64,000 nt of DNA from CAYUVA01 sp964448115 [NCBI: uncultured bacterium] (lineage in GTDB: Bacteria; CAYUVA01): assembly GCA_964448115.1 (NCBI GenBank), contig CAYUVA010000001.1, forward strand, positions 1 to 64,000, written 5' to 3'. Below, piece after piece: positions 63,225 to 64,000 of the stretch. Position numbers and translations under genes: made by a program. The notes beneath the pieces are model-generated. The model saw only the letters and a program-made list of their open reading frames with translations, had not been told where the DNA came from and ran no database searches. Each line of letters opens with the position of its first letter. Within the stretch, counting starts at the first letter, position 1.

Positions 63225-64000
63225 GGCTCATCGATATTTTCAGATCGGGCTAGTAATGGCTTTTGCCTTTACCATCTCATTCATTGCAGGCTGCAACCGC
63301 CATGTAGTCAACATACCTATGGCTGGGGTCCAGCCATCGCCATCTCCGACAAAAGAGGCTACATCGATCCCTCCCCCCCCAGCCGACCTCCAGGAACTCC
63401 CCTCCCGGATAACGGTTACCCCCACCACTCCCCCATCCAAGCAGGAAACGCAGCGATACAGCATCTCGGTCAGCGATGCTGATATCAAGGAAGTGCTCAT
63501 GGTGCTTGCAAAACAGAGCGGGGTGAACATCATAGCCGGCGAGGATGTCTTAGGAAAGGTTACCGTCAACTTCAATAATGTGTCCCTTGCCGAAGCGCTT
63601 GAGGCTATCCTTGCTACCAGCGGCTATACATACCTGGTTGATAAAAATATAATCCGCATCGTGCAGGCCAGAACCGCAGTGTTCAAGGTCGATTATATAA
63701 GCATGATCAACGCGCAGGGCTTGCAGGGCGCCGGGGGAGTGATAAGCACAGCCGGCGCAGGTGGCGGCATCGGTGGAGGACAAGGACAGGGTAACTTCTG
63801 GGCGCAGATAAAATCGGAGCTGCAACAGATACTCACCGAGAAGGGAGCCACTACTGGAAAGATAGTGGTCAACGAGCTTTCCGGGATCATCATGGTCAGC
63901 GCCACACAGGAGAAGATAGACAAGGTGGAGCGTTACTTAAAAGCACTAGAAGAATCGCTGCACCGACAGGTGCAGATACAAGCCCGCATCGTGGAGGTAA
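63202..64000 (+). CDS. Secretin (PilQ/MshL-type), 3' end cut by window
   Basis: The frame stays open to the window end. TTG 63202 gives a signal with a basic n-region (NKAHRYFQIGLVMAFAFTIS) and a lipobox ending FIAGC; ATG 63256 would lack the positive charge. A Pro-rich linker follows, then a secretin N domain (ISVSDADIKEVLMVLAKQSG, VNFNNVSLAEALEAILATSG, then YTYLVDKNIIRIV) and the N1 domain (FKVDYISMI, a Gly-rich insertion, IVVNELSGIIMVSATQEKID, then RQVQIQARIVEV). It is a second secretin in addition to gspD at 33535. Confidence 0.85.
   Translation, partial: MNYHTINKAHRYFQIGLVMAFAFTISFIAGCNRHVVNIPMAGVQPSPSPTKEATSIPPPPADLQELPSRITVTPTTPPSKQETQRYSISVSDADIKEVLMVLAKQSGVNIIAGEDVLGKVTVNFNNVSLAEALEAILATSGYTYLVDKNIIRIVQARTAVFKVDYISMINAQGLQGAGGVISTAGAGGGIGGGQGQGNFWAQIKSELQQILTEKGATTGKIVVNELSGIIMVSATQEKIDKVERYLKALEESLHRQVQIQARIVEV

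Noticed and set aside
1-64000. CRISPR array
   Set aside because: No regularly spaced direct repeats were seen in any intergenic stretch.

Overview
The window comes from a diderm (Gram-negative) bacterium. It carries two secretin genes, a GspC inner-membrane PDZ protein, lipoprotein signals and periplasmic SurA-like chaperones. Large surface proteins with Thr/Pro linkers, a GldA/F/G-like ABC operon, HEAT repeats and a hybrid type II secretion/type IV pilus gene set fit a poorly cultured lineage. No rRNA, tRNA or strict phylum marker was seen, so I do not assign a phylum. Most housekeeping genes are moderately GC-rich. Several stretches are clearly AT-richer and look acquired.

Layout. 1-9037: the 3' part of a large surface protein with a C13-like domain that lacks its catalytic residues, a decayed MNT/HEPN toxin-antitoxin relic, an MBL hydrolase, an ABC transporter with a GldG-like partner, a HEAT-repeat protein and a membrane glycosyltransferase. 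9149-11524: larB, an SPFH protein and a YjbQ protein. 11758-21395: a three-gene defence-type operon (SNF2 helicase with DUF3883, DUF1156 DNA methylase, and a DUF499 ATPase with an N-terminal Swt1-like HEPN domain). 22014-24737: a secreted glycosidase-like protein that shares its last ~100 residues with the first gene. 25029-32465 (minus): a glycan cluster with a sulfatase-fold enzyme, a three-module glycosyltransferase and a double methyltransferase with a coiled coil. 32658-40557: gspC-gspD-gspE, a CinA-like protein and two parvulin-type chaperones.

40558-49890 is an AT-rich island on the minus strand and the most notable part of the window. It holds a compact RiPP (ribosomally made, modified peptide) operon. 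An unlisted 58-residue precursor ends in WCFGCTNCHGCN (Cys every third residue). It overlaps a PqqD-like leader-binding protein by 4 bp and is followed by a squalene-cyclase-like protein, a radical SAM/SPASM maturase, a creatininase-family peptidase, a methyltransferase, an FAD oxidoreductase, a B12-type radical SAM enzyme and a GNAT-amidohydrolase fusion. The logic (PqqD + SPASM + creatininase + oxidoreductase) parallels mycofactocin biosynthesis, but precursor and accessory enzymes differ. Faint transposase relics lie at both edges.

49877-64000: a beta-lactamase-fold lipoprotein, a parS-like palindrome, a nucleotidyltransferase two-gene module, apt, serS, a FecR/DUF6600-type protein, and then a pilus/secretion operon (pseudopilin, PilB, PilC, fused PilM-PilN, PilO, PilP and a secretin cut by the window end). 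The gspCDE set and this operon probably together form one or two envelope machines that export the surface proteins.
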